From: DAOUAE01 sp034433795
GTDB lineage: Bacteria; Chloroflexota; UBA6077; FW602-bin22; DAOUAE01
Reading direction: 5' to 3'
NCBI GenBank assembly: GCA_034433795.1
Contig: DAOUAE010000089.1
Coordinates: 1-64,000 of the forward strand
Length of the DNA stretch: 64,000 nucleotides
Shown: positions 44,607 to 53,454 of the stretch, piece after piece
How positions within the stretch are numbered: the first letter of the stretch is position 1
How the letters are laid out: every line of letters begins with the position of its first letter
Notes under the pieces: model-generated
What the model was told of the DNA's origin: nothing
Seen by the model: only the letters and a program-made list of their open reading frames with translations
The model's database searches: none
Position numbers and translations under genes: made by a program

Positions 44607-44873
44607 TCAGCGAGCCCAGAGGCGGCGCAGCCACCAGAGAAGCCCACCTCCCAGGGCGGCCCCGGCCCAGAGCAGATTCGCCGGCCGGTACAGCCATTCC
44701 AGGCTGAGGTAGGCCAGGGTGGTCGGTCTCTGGCCACCGCCGTCCACAAGGAGCAGGGCGGCGTCGTTATCCGCCCCGAAGAGAAGGTGCAGCGCAACCG
44801 GCAGGACCAGCAGCCCGAGGCCCATCACCACCAGGCCCCCGGCGAGCCAGCCGGCCAGTCGGTGCCAGCGCAT
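44607..44873 (-). CDS. Small membrane protein (88 aa)
   Basis: Not recognised. Two hydrophobic segments, at about residues 8-33 (LAGGLVVMGLGLLVLPVALH) and 66-84 (LLWAGAALGGGLLWWL), flank a short polar loop with DNDAALLL and GGGQRPTT. ATG 44873 is preceded by AAGGAGGGATCG. It begins a two-gene unit with the ThDP enzyme behind the promoter at 44903-44931. Confidence 0.75.
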   Translation of the reverse strand: MRWHRLAGWLAGGLVVMGLGLLVLPVALHLLFGADNDAALLLVDGGGQRPTTLAYLSLEWLYRPANLLWAGAALGGGLLWWLRRLWAR

Positions 44874-44902
44874 CGATCCCTCCTTCGCGGGGCTCGGCCC
44901 TG

Positions 44903-44931
44903 AGGATACACGACCGGATGCAGTCGGTCAA
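44903..44931 (-). promoter_or_regulatory. Promoter for the 88-aa gene and ThDP enzyme
   Basis: On the minus strand TTGACC (complement of 44926-44931) and TATCCT (complement of 44903-44908) are 17 nt apart. It is 30 nt before the start of the membrane protein gene. Confidence 0.7.
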
Positions 44932-44964
44932 GCGGCTGGGCTGGCCGCCCGGTGTGAACCCCTC

Positions 44965-44993
44965 TTGCCGGGGCCGATCAGGCCGCCTATCAT
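44965..44993 (+). promoter_or_regulatory. Promoter for the mannonate-dehydratase-like gene
   Basis: TTGCCG (44965-44970) and TATCAT (44988-44993) with a 17-nt spacer. It lies 34 nt from the divergent promoter and about 31 nt before ATG 45025, which has CAGGAGGTGG. Confidence 0.65.
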
Positions 44994-45024
44994 GGCCGCC
45001 GATGACCGGGCAGGAGGTGGACCG

Positions 45025-45993
45025 ATGGCCGAGACGATGCGGGTGGCGATCGGACAGTTCAGCGAGCTGACCGATGAGATGCTGCGCTTCGCCAAGCAGC
45101 TCGGGGTGAGCGGCATCGTCCTCAACACCCCCAAGATCCCGGGCGAGAAGCGCTGGGAGTTCATGGACCTTCTGCGCCTGCGGGTCCAGTGCGAGGAGTA
45201 CGGCCTGCGGCTGGAGGCCATCGAAAACACGCCGATCCGCTTCTACGACAAGGCCATGCTGGGCCTGCCGGGGCGCGACGAGCAGATCGAGAACTACTGT
45301 GAGACCATTCGCAACCTGGGCCGGGCCGGCATCCCCATCCTCGGCTACCACTGGATGCCCAACGGGGTCTGGCGGACCTCGCGGACGGCCTTCGGGCGCG
45401 GAGGGGCGCGGGTCACGGCCTTCGACCTGGACCTGGTGCAGAACGCGCCGCCGACCCACGGGCGGGTCTTCACCGAGGAGGAGATGTGGCGGAACTACGA
45501 GTACTTTCTGCGGGCGGTGGTGCCGGTGGCCGAGGAGGCCGGGGTGAAACTGGCCCTGCACCCCGACGACCCGCCGGTGCCGATGCTGGGCGGGGTGGCC
45601 CGCATCTTCCGGAACTTCGAGGGCTTCCGGCGGGCGATGGAGCTGGTGCCCAGCCCCAACAGCGGTCTGGACTTCTGTATCGGCAGCTGGTCGGAGATGG
45701 GGCCGGGGGTGCGGGAGGCCATCGAGTACTTCGGCCAGCGGGGCAAGATCTTCTACGTACACTTCCGCGACGTCCAGGGGCACGTCCCGAAGTTTCAGGA
45801 GTGCTTTCTGGGCGAGGGCAATCAGGACGTGGTCGAGCTGATGCTGACGCTCAAGCGGGTGGGCTTCACCGGCTTTCTGATCGACGACCATGTGCCCCGG
45901 CTGGTGGACGACACCGAGTGGGGCCACCGGGGGCGGGCCCACGCCACCGGCTTTCTCCAGGGGCTGCTGCTGGCCATCCAGCGCCTGACGTAG
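45025..45993 (+). CDS. uxuA: Mannonate dehydratase-like (UxuA family) protein
   Basis: A 322-residue TIM barrel. The UxuA-type motif ALHPDDPPVPMLGGVARIF, the GLDFCIGSWSEMG segment and KIFYVHFRDVQG resemble mannonate dehydratase, which makes 2-keto-3-deoxygluconate from D-mannonate. At 322 residues it is shorter than E. coli UxuA (about 394). No uxaC or KDG kinase gene is nearby, so the role could be different. Confidence 0.82.
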   Translation: MAETMRVAIGQFSELTDEMLRFAKQLGVSGIVLNTPKIPGEKRWEFMDLLRLRVQCEEYGLRLEAIENTPIRFYDKAMLGLPGRDEQIENYCETIRNLGRAGIPILGYHWMPNGVWRTSRTAFGRGGARVTAFDLDLVQNAPPTHGRVFTEEEMWRNYEYFLRAVVPVAEEAGVKLALHPDDPPVPMLGGVARIFRNFEGFRRAMELVPSPNSGLDFCIGSWSEMGPGVREAIEYFGQRGKIFYVHFRDVQGHVPKFQECFLGEGNQDVVELMLTLKRVGFTGFLIDDHVPRLVDDTEWGHRGRAHATGFLQGLLLAIQRLT

Positions 45994-46014
45994 AACACCC
46001 CTCTTGACAGCGTG

Positions 46015-46023
46015 TGCTATACT
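46015..46023 (+). promoter_or_regulatory. Extended -10 promoter of the ACIII operon
   Basis: TGCTATACT (46015-46023) is a TGn-extended -10. A TTGACA at 46004-46009 lies only 8 nt upstream, too close to act as the -35, so the -35 contact is either weak or absent. The start would be near 46030, with a leader of about 134 nt containing GGTGTC/GACACC. Confidence 0.5.
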
Positions 46024-46163
46024 TAGGGCCGACTGTTCCCCCCACCCGGTTCCGCTGCGCGGGCTCAGTGTGACCGGTGTCCACCGCCAGCAGACACCAC
46101 CGCCCGCTGACCGGATACCCCAAACCACCGCCGGTCTCGCCGGCTGGAGACTGTGAGGGGCCT

Positions 46164-46463
46164 ATGGACATCGATCCACGGATCCTGACTGCCACGGAGT
46201 GGGCGTTCGCCTGGGTGACCATCGGCCACATCTTCGTCTTCGTGGTGGCGATGATCACCGGCGCGTTCGCCTTTCTACTGGGGCACATCGCCATCCCCTC
46301 GCTGGCGGCCACTCGCCAGCTGCCCACCGGGGTCCAGGGGCTGCGGCCGCTGTTCTACGTCATCGCCCTGGCGGCCTTCACGGTGGCGGTCTACAACTTC
46401 ACCCGCATCGTTGTCCTGGGGCGCTTTCTTGAACTCCAGTTTTATCCGAAACTGCTGCTCTGA
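46164..46463 (+). CDS. Small membrane protein at the head of the ACIII operon
   Basis: A 99-residue protein with two hydrophobic helices: ATEWAFAWVTIGHIFVFVVAMITGAFAFLLG at about 10-38 and LFYVIALAAFTVAVYNFTRIV at about 62-83. ATG 46164 follows GAGGGGCCT; the frame is open upstream without similarity. It is not one of the standard ActA-F subunits by sequence. It could be an extra subunit or assembly factor; ACIII of some phototrophic Chloroflexota has a small extra subunit. Confidence 0.75.
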   Translation: MDIDPRILTATEWAFAWVTIGHIFVFVVAMITGAFAFLLGHIAIPSLAATRQLPTGVQGLRPLFYVIALAAFTVAVYNFTRIVVLGRFLELQFYPKLLL

Positions 46464-46487
46464 CAGCGAACGGATGGAGCGTCGAGC

Positions 46488-47012
46488 GTGCGAGGGCTAT
46501 CGGTACCAGTCATCATCGCCGTGGTGATCCTGGGCCTCCTGGCCGCGGTGGTGGTCGTTGGCGCCCGGCAGGTGGCGGCCCAGGTCGAGCGGGCCCGGGC
46601 GCCGGAGCAGCCGATCCGCTTCGACCATGTGATCCACGTCCGGCTGGCCCAGCTGGACTGCCTCTTCTGCCACCGCAACGCCGATAAGGGCGATGCGGCC
46701 ACCGTGCCCAGCGTCCAGCAGTGCATGTTCTGCCACGTGGTGGTCGGGCGGGGGAATCCCGAGGTCGAGAAGGTCCGGGCCAAGTGGGACGCCCAGGAGC
46801 CCATCGACTGGATCCGGGTCCACCGGATGCCGGACCACGTCCACTTCGCCCACGCCCCACACATCCGGGCGGGCTTCGACTGCGCCACCTGCCACGGGGA
46901 TGTCGCCTCGATGCCCCGGGTCCAGCAGGTCCGGGCGCTCAACATGGGCGACTGCGTGAACTGCCACCGCGAGAACAACGCGCCGACCGACTGCGCGACC
47001 TGTCATTACTAG
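46488..47012 (+). CDS. actA: ACIII pentaheme cytochrome c subunit
   Basis: A 174-residue cytochrome with an N-terminal membrane anchor (VPVIIAVVILGLLAAVVVVGA) and five heme c sites: CLFCH, CMFCH, CATCH, CVNCH and a last CATCH. Five hemes fit ActA, which takes electrons inside ACIII and passes them to a periplasmic or oxidase cytochrome. GTG 46488 follows GGAGCGTCGAGC. It is 25 nt after the 99-residue gene. Confidence 0.9.
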   Translation: MRGLSVPVIIAVVILGLLAAVVVVGARQVAAQVERARAPEQPIRFDHVIHVRLAQLDCLFCHRNADKGDAATVPSVQQCMFCHVVVGRGNPEVEKVRAKWDAQEPIDWIRVHRMPDHVHFAHAPHIRAGFDCATCHGDVASMPRVQQVRALNMGDCVNCHRENNAPTDCATCHY

Positions 47013-47029
47013 GAACGAGGCGGAGACCG

Positions 47030-49312
47030 ATGGGCGTCACACGCCGTGATTTTCTCAAAGCCGTCGGCGTCGGAGCCGCCGGCGCCATCGCCTTCACCGG
47101 CTGCATCCCGGAGCGGGAACTCCGTCTGGAGAGCCCGGTCCGCCTGCGGGAAGACCTGCTGGAAGGGTTCGACACCTGGTTCGCCAGCACCTGCGGACTC
47201 TGCGGCGCGGGCGAGGGGATCATCGTCCGGGTGATGGCTGGCCGGGCGATCAAGATCGAGGGCAACCCGGACCACCCGCTGAATCAGGGGAAGTCGTCGG
47301 TCCGCTGCCAGGCCGGGCTCCAGGCGCTCTACCATCCCGACCGGGTGAGCGGCCCTCTGCGCCGGACCGGCGACCGGGGGAGCGGGCAGTTTCAGCCCAT
47401 CACCTGGGACGAGGCCCTGGGCGAACTGGTGACCCGGCTGCGCCAGCTGCGCGACGGTGGCCAGGCTGGCTCGGTGGTGCTGGTCACCGCCCCGGTGCGG
47501 GGGCAGCGGGCGCTGGTCTTCGACCGCTTCGCCCGGGCGTACGGGGCCCAGCTGCTGGGCTTTGAGCCGCTCGACGAGCGGGTGGTGCTGCGGGCGGCGA
47601 TGGAGCGGGTCTTCGGCCAGCCCCGGCTGCCCTTCTTCGACCTTCGCCGGGCCACGTATGTTCTCTCCTTCGGGGCCGATTTCCTGGGGACCTGGCTCTC
47701 GCCGACCCATTACGGCAAGGCCTACGGCGAGTTCCGCCAGGGAAAGCCGGCCGAGGGCCGGCCGGTGCGCGGGAGGCTGGTCCAGATCGAGCCGCGTATG
47801 ACGGCCACCGGCGCCAGCGCCGATGAGTGGCTGCCGGTCCGCCCGGGGACCGAGGGGGTGCTGGCCCTGGGGATCGCCCATGTTCTGGTGCGCGACGGGC
47901 TGGCCGACCCGCGGGCGGCCCAGGCGGTGACCGGCGGCGCCGGGGCCGGGGCCCTGGCCGCCTACGCCCCTGAGCGGGTGGCCGAGATCACGGGCCTCCC
48001 CGGCGGGGCCGAGACGGTCGTCCGGCTGGCCCGGGAGTTCGGCCAGAACCGCCCGGCTCTGGCGCTCGGCGGCGGCCCGGCGGCCGCCCACACCAACGGC
48101 CTTTTCAACCTGGTGGCCATCTACACGCTCAACCATCTGGTGGGCAACGTCGGCCAGCCGGGGGGCGTCATCCTCAACCCCCCGCCGGCGGCCGGCGAGG
48201 CGGCGGTCTCGCCGGCCCCCTTCCGGCAGTGGCAGCAGTTCCTGGAGCGGCTGCGGACCGGCACGCCGCCGGTCAACCTGCTGCTCGTCCACGAGGCCAA
48301 TCTGGCCTACGGGCTGCAGGGGCTCAACGCCGCCGAAGCCCTGGCCCGCGTGCCCTTCATCGTCAGCTTCGCCACCGTCCTGGACGAGACGGCCATGCTG
48401 GCCGACCTCGTCCTGCCCGACCACACCTACCTCGAGGCCTGGGGCTACGACGTGCCCGACCCGGGGGTGGGCTACCAGGTGGTGACGGCCCAGCAACCGG
48501 TGGTCGTGCCCTTCCAGGACAGCCGCGACGTGGTCGAGGTGCTGCTCCGGGTGGCTCGGGACCTGGGCGGCGATCTCGCGCGGGCCCTGCCCTGGCAGTC
48601 GGCTCGCGAGGTGGTGCGCGAGGTCGTGGCCCAGCTCCAGCGGTTGGGGCGCGGCAGCATCACCGAGACCGATTTTGAGAAGTTCTGGGTGCGGTTCCTC
48701 CAGCAGGGCGGCTGGTGGGATCCCCAGGCCACGGTGGGCAGTCCGGCGGTCGGACCGGCGCCGACGGTCGCTCCGCCGTCTCTCCCGGCCCAGCCGGTGC
48801 TGCCGGCCTTCGCCGGCGACGCCCAGCAGTATCCCTTCACGCTCGTCGTCTTCCCGTCGCACAGCCTGCTGGACGGACGGCTGGCCCACCTCCCCTGGCT
48901 GCAGGCCACGCCCGACCCCATCACCACCGCCGTCTGGCGGACCTGGGTCGAGGTCAATCCGGAGACCGCCCAGCGGCTGGGTCTCCACGAGAAAGACCTG
49001 GTGGTGGTCGAGTCGCCCCAGGGCCGGGTCGAGGTGCCGGTCTACATCCATCCGGCCATCCCGCCGGAGGTGGTGGCCATGCCGGCCGGGCAGGGCCACA
49101 CCGCCTACGGCCGCTACGCCAAAGGCCGGGGGGTGAACCCGCTGGCCATCCTGGCGCCGCAGACCGAAGCCGAGACCGGGGCCCTGGCCTACGCCGCCAC
49201 ACGGGTGCGGCTGATTCGGACCGGCAAACTCGGCCGGCTGGCCAAGTTCGAGGGCGACGTGCCGGCCAGGCAACTGGAAGACGCCAAAGTGTTCCGCGTG
49301 ACGCCGAAGTAG
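47030..49312 (+). CDS. actB1: ACIII subunit B1, molybdopterin oxidoreductase-like
   Basis: A 760-residue protein of the molybdopterin oxidoreductase family, with a Tat-type leader TRRDFLKAVGVGAAG. N-terminal cysteines C55, C58 and C93 remain, but the third ligand position is E62, so a normal [4Fe-4S] site is incomplete. In characterised ACIII the B1 domain carries no molybdenum cofactor, consistent with this. It is a structural part of the peripheral arm. Start ATG 47030 follows GGCGGAGACCG. Confidence 0.88.
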   Translation: MGVTRRDFLKAVGVGAAGAIAFTGCIPERELRLESPVRLREDLLEGFDTWFASTCGLCGAGEGIIVRVMAGRAIKIEGNPDHPLNQGKSSVRCQAGLQALYHPDRVSGPLRRTGDRGSGQFQPITWDEALGELVTRLRQLRDGGQAGSVVLVTAPVRGQRALVFDRFARAYGAQLLGFEPLDERVVLRAAMERVFGQPRLPFFDLRRATYVLSFGADFLGTWLSPTHYGKAYGEFRQGKPAEGRPVRGRLVQIEPRMTATGASADEWLPVRPGTEGVLALGIAHVLVRDGLADPRAAQAVTGGAGAGALAAYAPERVAEITGLPGGAETVVRLAREFGQNRPALALGGGPAAAHTNGLFNLVAIYTLNHLVGNVGQPGGVILNPPPAAGEAAVSPAPFRQWQQFLERLRTGTPPVNLLLVHEANLAYGLQGLNAAEALARVPFIVSFATVLDETAMLADLVLPDHTYLEAWGYDVPDPGVGYQVVTAQQPVVVPFQDSRDVVEVLLRVARDLGGDLARALPWQSAREVVREVVAQLQRLGRGSITETDFEKFWVRFLQQGGWWDPQATVGSPAVGPAPTVAPPSLPAQPVLPAFAGDAQQYPFTLVVFPSHSLLDGRLAHLPWLQATPDPITTAVWRTWVEVNPETAQRLGLHEKDLVVVESPQGRVEVPVYIHPAIPPEVVAMPAGQGHTAYGRYAKGRGVNPLAILAPQTEAETGALAYAATRVRLIRTGKLGRLAKFEGDVPARQLEDAKVFRVTPK

Positions 49313-49337
49313 GGACGCGAAAGGGAGCAAAGAGACC

Positions 49338-50126
49338 ATGGCCGACCTGCGCCAGCAACAGCCGCCAGCGCCGGCGATCCCGCCGGAACGGGCGGCCGAG
49401 CAGCGGACCCAGAAGTGGGCGATGGTGGTGGACTTGGACCGCTGCACCGGCTGCCAGGCCTGTGTGGTCGCCTGTCAGGCGGAGAACAACATCCCGCTCA
49501 ATCTGGAGGACTTCTTCTTCCAGCGGCGGGCGATCGAGTGGATCCGGATCGAGCGGTACTGGGAGGGGGAGTACCCGAACGTCAAGGCGCGGTTTCTGCC
49601 GGTGCTCTGTCAGCAGTGTGATAATGCCCCCTGTGAGCCGGTCTGTCCGGTCTACGCCACCTACACCAGCGCCGACAGCCTCAACGTCCAGGTCTACAAC
49701 CGCTGCATCGGCACCCGCTACTGCGCCAACAACTGCCCCTATCAGGTCCGCTTCTTCAACTTCTGGGACCCGATCACCATCTGGCCGGAGTCGTACCACA
49801 ACCATCTGAACCCGGATGTGACGGTGCGCAGCAAGGGCATTATGGAGAAATGCACCTTCTGCATCCAGCGCATCCGGCGCAAACAGCGCGAGGCCCGGGC
49901 GACCGGCCAGCCGATCAAGGATGGCGACCTGCAGCCGGCCTGCGCCCAGGCCTGTCCGGCCGACGTGCTGATCTTCGGTGATCTCAACGATCCCAACAGC
50001 CGGGTGGCCAAGCTGGCCAAGGACCGGCGGCAGTACCGGCTGCTGGAGGAGCTGGGCACCGAGCCGTCGGTGATTTATTTGAAGAAGGTGGACCCACATG
50101 CCACAGAGGAACCAGCCACCCACTGA
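49338..50126 (+). CDS. actB2: ACIII subunit B2, iron-sulfur protein
   Basis: A 262-residue four-cluster ferredoxin-type protein. Cysteine groups are CTGCQACVVAC, CQQCDNAPCEPVCPVY, CIGTRYCANNCPY and the CTFC plus CAQAC pair, 15 cysteines, enough for three [4Fe-4S] and one [3Fe-4S]. In other bacteria B1 and B2 are fused as ActB; here they are separate genes 25 nt apart. The end overlaps the next gene by 29 nt. Confidence 0.92.
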   Translation: MADLRQQQPPAPAIPPERAAEQRTQKWAMVVDLDRCTGCQACVVACQAENNIPLNLEDFFFQRRAIEWIRIERYWEGEYPNVKARFLPVLCQQCDNAPCEPVCPVYATYTSADSLNVQVYNRCIGTRYCANNCPYQVRFFNFWDPITIWPESYHNHLNPDVTVRSKGIMEKCTFCIQRIRRKQREARATGQPIKDGDLQPACAQACPADVLIFGDLNDPNSRVAKLAKDRRQYRLLEELGTEPSVIYLKKVDPHATEEPATH

Positions 50127-51507
50127 GAACGGGCACGGACCCAACGGGCATCACCACCACGCCGAGGCGGTGCTGACCCCGGCCGATGTGACGGCCGACG
50201 CCCTGCGGCAGTTCACCTTCGGGGGACCGCGCTACAACATCGCCCTGGTCTTCTTCGGGGCGCTTTTGGCCTTCGGGGTGCTGGGGGTCATCGCCCGGCT
50301 GGTGGAGGGCTACCAGCACCGGGCCAACTGGGCCTACCCGGTGGCGGCCTTCGCCTTCCTGCTCTCGACCACCCAGGCCGCGCCGATTGTGGCCTACGGG
50401 CTGCGCTTCGCCAAGGCCCACTGGCGGCGGCCGCTGACCCGGGCGGCCGAACTGCACGCCGTCTCGGGCCTTCTCCTCTTTCTGTTCTTCCTGCCGCTTC
50501 TGCCGACCCTGCCGCCGCTGCGGGGACGCTCGAACATCTGGTTCAACTGGCCGGTGGGCGCCCCTCACCTCTGGGAACTGGTCTTCCTGGCCGTGCTGGT
50601 GAGCGCCGGGCTGGCGGTCCTCTACTTCTCGGCCCGGCCCGACTGGGCGGCGGCCCTGCGTCTCCGCACCGACGACGGTCGGGCGGCGATGGGCGCGCGC
50701 TTCGCCCAGGACTGGGTGGGCAGCCAGCAGCAGTGGCGGGCCACCTGGCAGGGCATGCTGTACCTCGGCGCCCTCTACGTCATCACCTTTGCCGGCGTCC
50801 ATCTCATCTTCTCGACCGATTTCTCGATGAGCCAGATCCCCGGCTGGTTCAGTTCGATCTTTCCGGCCTGGCACACCCTGGGAGCGCTCCAGGCGGGGCT
50901 GGCCACGACCATCCTGACGCTGGGAATCCTGCGGACGCTGGGGGGCATGCGCAGCTACCTGCAACTCGACCAGTTCTGGGGGCTGGCCAAGATCCTGCTG
51001 GCCCTCTCGCTCCTCTGGTTCTACATGTTCTGGGCCGACTTCCTGACCCAGTGGTACGGGCGGACGCCGCGCGAGGCGGCCGTCCTGACGCTTCTGGTCT
51101 GGGGGCCCTACGCCGTGCCCTTCCTGCTGGCCTTCCTGGGCTCGTTTCTTCTGCCCTTCCTGCTCCTTATCTGGAGCCCGATCCGGGTGAGCATCGTCGG
51201 TCCGACGCTGGTGGCGCTGATCGTGCTCATCGGCAACTTCTTCGACCGGGTGCGCCTCTATGTCTCGGCCTATTCGCTGGAGAGCGTGACCGGGCACCAG
51301 ATCGAAAAGATCCCGGCCACGCACCTGCCGGACTTCATCGACGTGATGATCGTGCTGGGCAGCATCGGGGGGGCGATCTTCTGCTACCTGCTGGCGCTGA
51401 AGTTCGTCCCGGTGCTGAACACCTGGGAGGTCAAAGAGGGCCTCTACCTGCGCGTGGTCCGGCCGTTCCTGCGGACGCGGGTGCCGATAATCGGCAAGCC
51501 GGTCTAG
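50098..51507 (+). CDS. actF: ACIII NrfD-type membrane subunit, ActF-like
   Basis: A 469-residue protein with about ten membrane helices and a His-rich, nonconserved N-terminus (NGHHHHAEA). The segment DFSMSQIPGWFSSIFPAWH resembles the ActF form of the quinol-binding NrfD module. It starts 29 nt inside actB2. In Rhodothermus the F gene comes last; here a NrfD-type gene precedes actC, and the ActF label is by similarity only. Confidence 0.78.
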   Translation: MPQRNQPPTENGHGPNGHHHHAEAVLTPADVTADALRQFTFGGPRYNIALVFFGALLAFGVLGVIARLVEGYQHRANWAYPVAAFAFLLSTTQAAPIVAYGLRFAKAHWRRPLTRAAELHAVSGLLLFLFFLPLLPTLPPLRGRSNIWFNWPVGAPHLWELVFLAVLVSAGLAVLYFSARPDWAAALRLRTDDGRAAMGARFAQDWVGSQQQWRATWQGMLYLGALYVITFAGVHLIFSTDFSMSQIPGWFSSIFPAWHTLGALQAGLATTILTLGILRTLGGMRSYLQLDQFWGLAKILLALSLLWFYMFWADFLTQWYGRTPREAAVLTLLVWGPYAVPFLLAFLGSFLLPFLLLIWSPIRVSIVGPTLVALIVLIGNFFDRVRLYVSAYSLESVTGHQIEKIPATHLPDFIDVMIVLGSIGGAIFCYLLALKFVPVLNTWEVKEGLYLRVVRPFLRTRVPIIGKPV

Positions 51508-51535
51508 GCGCCGCCGGAGACGAGGGGAGACGAGG

Positions 51536-52909
51536 ATGCAAGAGCGCTACGACCTGCCCGATCCCAAAGTCAACACCGACCTCTTACGCTTCCCGCTGAC
51601 CACGCCGACCTGGTTCTGGTTCGCGGCCGGAGGGCTGGGGCTCATCGTGGCCGGCTACCTCTACGCTTTCAGCCAGATGCTGCTCTACGGCGTGGGAGTC
51701 ACCGGCAAGAGCCGGCCGGTGATGTGGCAGTTTCTCATCACCACGTTCGTCTTCTGGGTCGGGATCAGCCACGCCGGGGTGATGATCTCGGCCATCCTGC
51801 GCCTCTCGCAGGCCGAGTGGCGCCGGCCGGTGACCCGGGCGGCCGAGGTGCTGACGGTCTTCTCGCTGGCCACCGCCGCCCTCTTCCCGCTCATCCACAC
51901 CGGCCGTCCCTGGCGGGCGATCTACTGGGTCTTCCCCTACGACTTCAGCCGGGGCATCTGGCCGAACGTCCGCTCGGCCCTGATCTGGGACCCGAGCGCC
52001 ATCTTCACCTACCTCACCGGGAGCAGCCTCTTCGTCTACGTGGCCCTGATCCCGGACCTGGCGGCCGCCCGTGACCGGTCGACCGGCTGGCGGCGGACGT
52101 TCTACACCATTCTGGCCCTGGGCTTCCGGGGGAACGCCCGTCAGTGGAAACTGCAGACCCTGGCCGGGATCCTCCTCTCGGCGCTCATTCTGCCGGTCTT
52201 CGTCTCGGTGCACAGCATCGTGTCGTGGGACTTCGGGATGGCGATGGCGGTTCCGGTCTGGCACGCCACGGTCTTCGCCCCCTACTTCGTCATCGGGGCG
52301 GTCCACTCCGGGGTGTCGGCGGTGGCGACGCTGATGGCCATCCTGCGGCGCATCTTCCGGCTGGAGGAGTACATCACGCCCGACCACTTCGACGCGCTGG
52401 GCCGGCTGCTCCTGGCGGTCTCGACCACCTGGTTCTACTTCCTGCTCCTGGACTTCATCTTCGGGCTCTACACGATGGAGGAGCGGGAGGTACGGGTCTG
52501 GGAGCAGCGGCTTTTCGACTGGCCGTGGAACCTGCTCTTCATCCTCTTCCTGCTGACCGGCTACTTCATCCCGGTGCCGCTCTGGCTCTCGAAGCGGGTG
52601 CGACGCAACGTGGGGCTGATGTTCTGGACCTCGCTGCTGGTCAATATCGGGATGTGGCTGGAGCGCTACATTATCATCGTGCCGGGGCTCCAGCAGAAGC
52701 AGCCCTTCGTCTTCGTCTGGACGCGCTCGCACCCCAGCCCGGTGGACTACATGCTGGTCATCGGCTCGTTCGCCATCGTCTCCCTGGGCTTCCTGCTCTT
52801 CTCCAAGTTCTTCCCGATCATCCCGCTCTTTGATATCAAAGAGGGGCAGGTCTTCAAGGCCGAGATCCCGGTCGGACGCGTCCGGGTTCCGGCGGTCATT
52901 CGCGAGTGA
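51536..52909 (+). CDS. actC: ACIII NrfD-type membrane subunit, ActC-like
   Basis: A 457-residue NrfD-family protein, about ten helices. HTGRPWRAIYWVFPYDFSRG, IWPNVRSALIWDPSAIFTYL and IPDLAAARD are the ActC/NrfD quinol-site signatures. It takes part in quinol oxidation at the membrane. ATG 51536 follows GAGGGGAGACGAGG. It precedes actD by 13 nt. Confidence 0.9.
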   Translation: MQERYDLPDPKVNTDLLRFPLTTPTWFWFAAGGLGLIVAGYLYAFSQMLLYGVGVTGKSRPVMWQFLITTFVFWVGISHAGVMISAILRLSQAEWRRPVTRAAEVLTVFSLATAALFPLIHTGRPWRAIYWVFPYDFSRGIWPNVRSALIWDPSAIFTYLTGSSLFVYVALIPDLAAARDRSTGWRRTFYTILALGFRGNARQWKLQTLAGILLSALILPVFVSVHSIVSWDFGMAMAVPVWHATVFAPYFVIGAVHSGVSAVATLMAILRRIFRLEEYITPDHFDALGRLLLAVSTTWFYFLLLDFIFGLYTMEEREVRVWEQRLFDWPWNLLFILFLLTGYFIPVPLWLSKRVRRNVGLMFWTSLLVNIGMWLERYIIIVPGLQQKQPFVFVWTRSHPSPVDYMLVIGSFAIVSLGFLLFSKFFPIIPLFDIKEGQVFKAEIPVGRVRVPAVIRE

Positions 52910-52922
52910 GGGGGTTTGAGGG

Positions 52923-53450
52923 ATGGCCACAGTGTGGCAGACGGTCCTGGGGCTCTACCAGGACGCCGAGGCGGCCGCCAACGCGGTGGACAACCTGAAG
53001 CGGGCGGGCTTCAGCGAGGCCGATTTCGACGTGCTGACCAGCGCGCCCTACCCGGAGGGGGCCTTCGGCGAACACCTGGCCCCGCACCGGCTGTTCTTCT
53101 TCCCGCTGGTCGGGGCAGCCTGCGGCTTTGCGGTGGCGATCCTCATCACGGTGGGCACCCAGCTGGCCTATCCGATGGTCACCGGCGGCAAGCCGATCCT
53201 TTCCATCCCGCCGATGATCATCGTGATGTACGAGGGGACGATGCTGGGGGCGATCCTCTTCACCGTCCTGGGGATCATCTTCGAGTCGCGGCTGCCGCGC
53301 TTCAAGCTGGGAGCCTACGACCCGCGGATCATCGAGGGGTATATCGGCGTGCTGGTCGGGACGACGCCGGACCGGCTGCCGGTGGCGGAGGAGGCGCTGC
53401 GCCGGGCCGGAGCGGTGGACATCGTCCACGAAGAGCAGCGGAGAAGGTAG
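52923..53450 (+). CDS. actD: ACIII subunit ActD (DUF3341)
   Basis: A 175-residue protein with the soluble N-terminal ferredoxin-like part (LGLYQDAEAAANAVDNLKRAGF) and two membrane helices (FFFPLVGAACGFAVAILI and MYEGTMLGAILFTVLGII), the usual DUF3341 layout. It is a membrane anchor or structural subunit of ACIII. ATG 52923; actE begins 4 nt after the stop. Confidence 0.9.
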   Translation: MATVWQTVLGLYQDAEAAANAVDNLKRAGFSEADFDVLTSAPYPEGAFGEHLAPHRLFFFPLVGAACGFAVAILITVGTQLAYPMVTGGKPILSIPPMIIVMYEGTMLGAILFTVLGIIFESRLPRFKLGAYDPRIIEGYIGVLVGTTPDRLPVAEEALRRAGAVDIVHEEQRRR

Positions 53451-53454
53451 AGCG

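Noticed and set aside
45025..45993. Assigning a complete glucuronate catabolism pathway from the UxuA-like gene.
   Set aside because: No uronate isomerase, mannonate oxidoreductase, KDG kinase or transporter was found in the window.
46004..46023. TTGACA plus TATACT as a normal promoter before the ACIII operon.
   Set aside because: The spacer is only 8 nt, too short for sigma70; only the extended -10 is retained.
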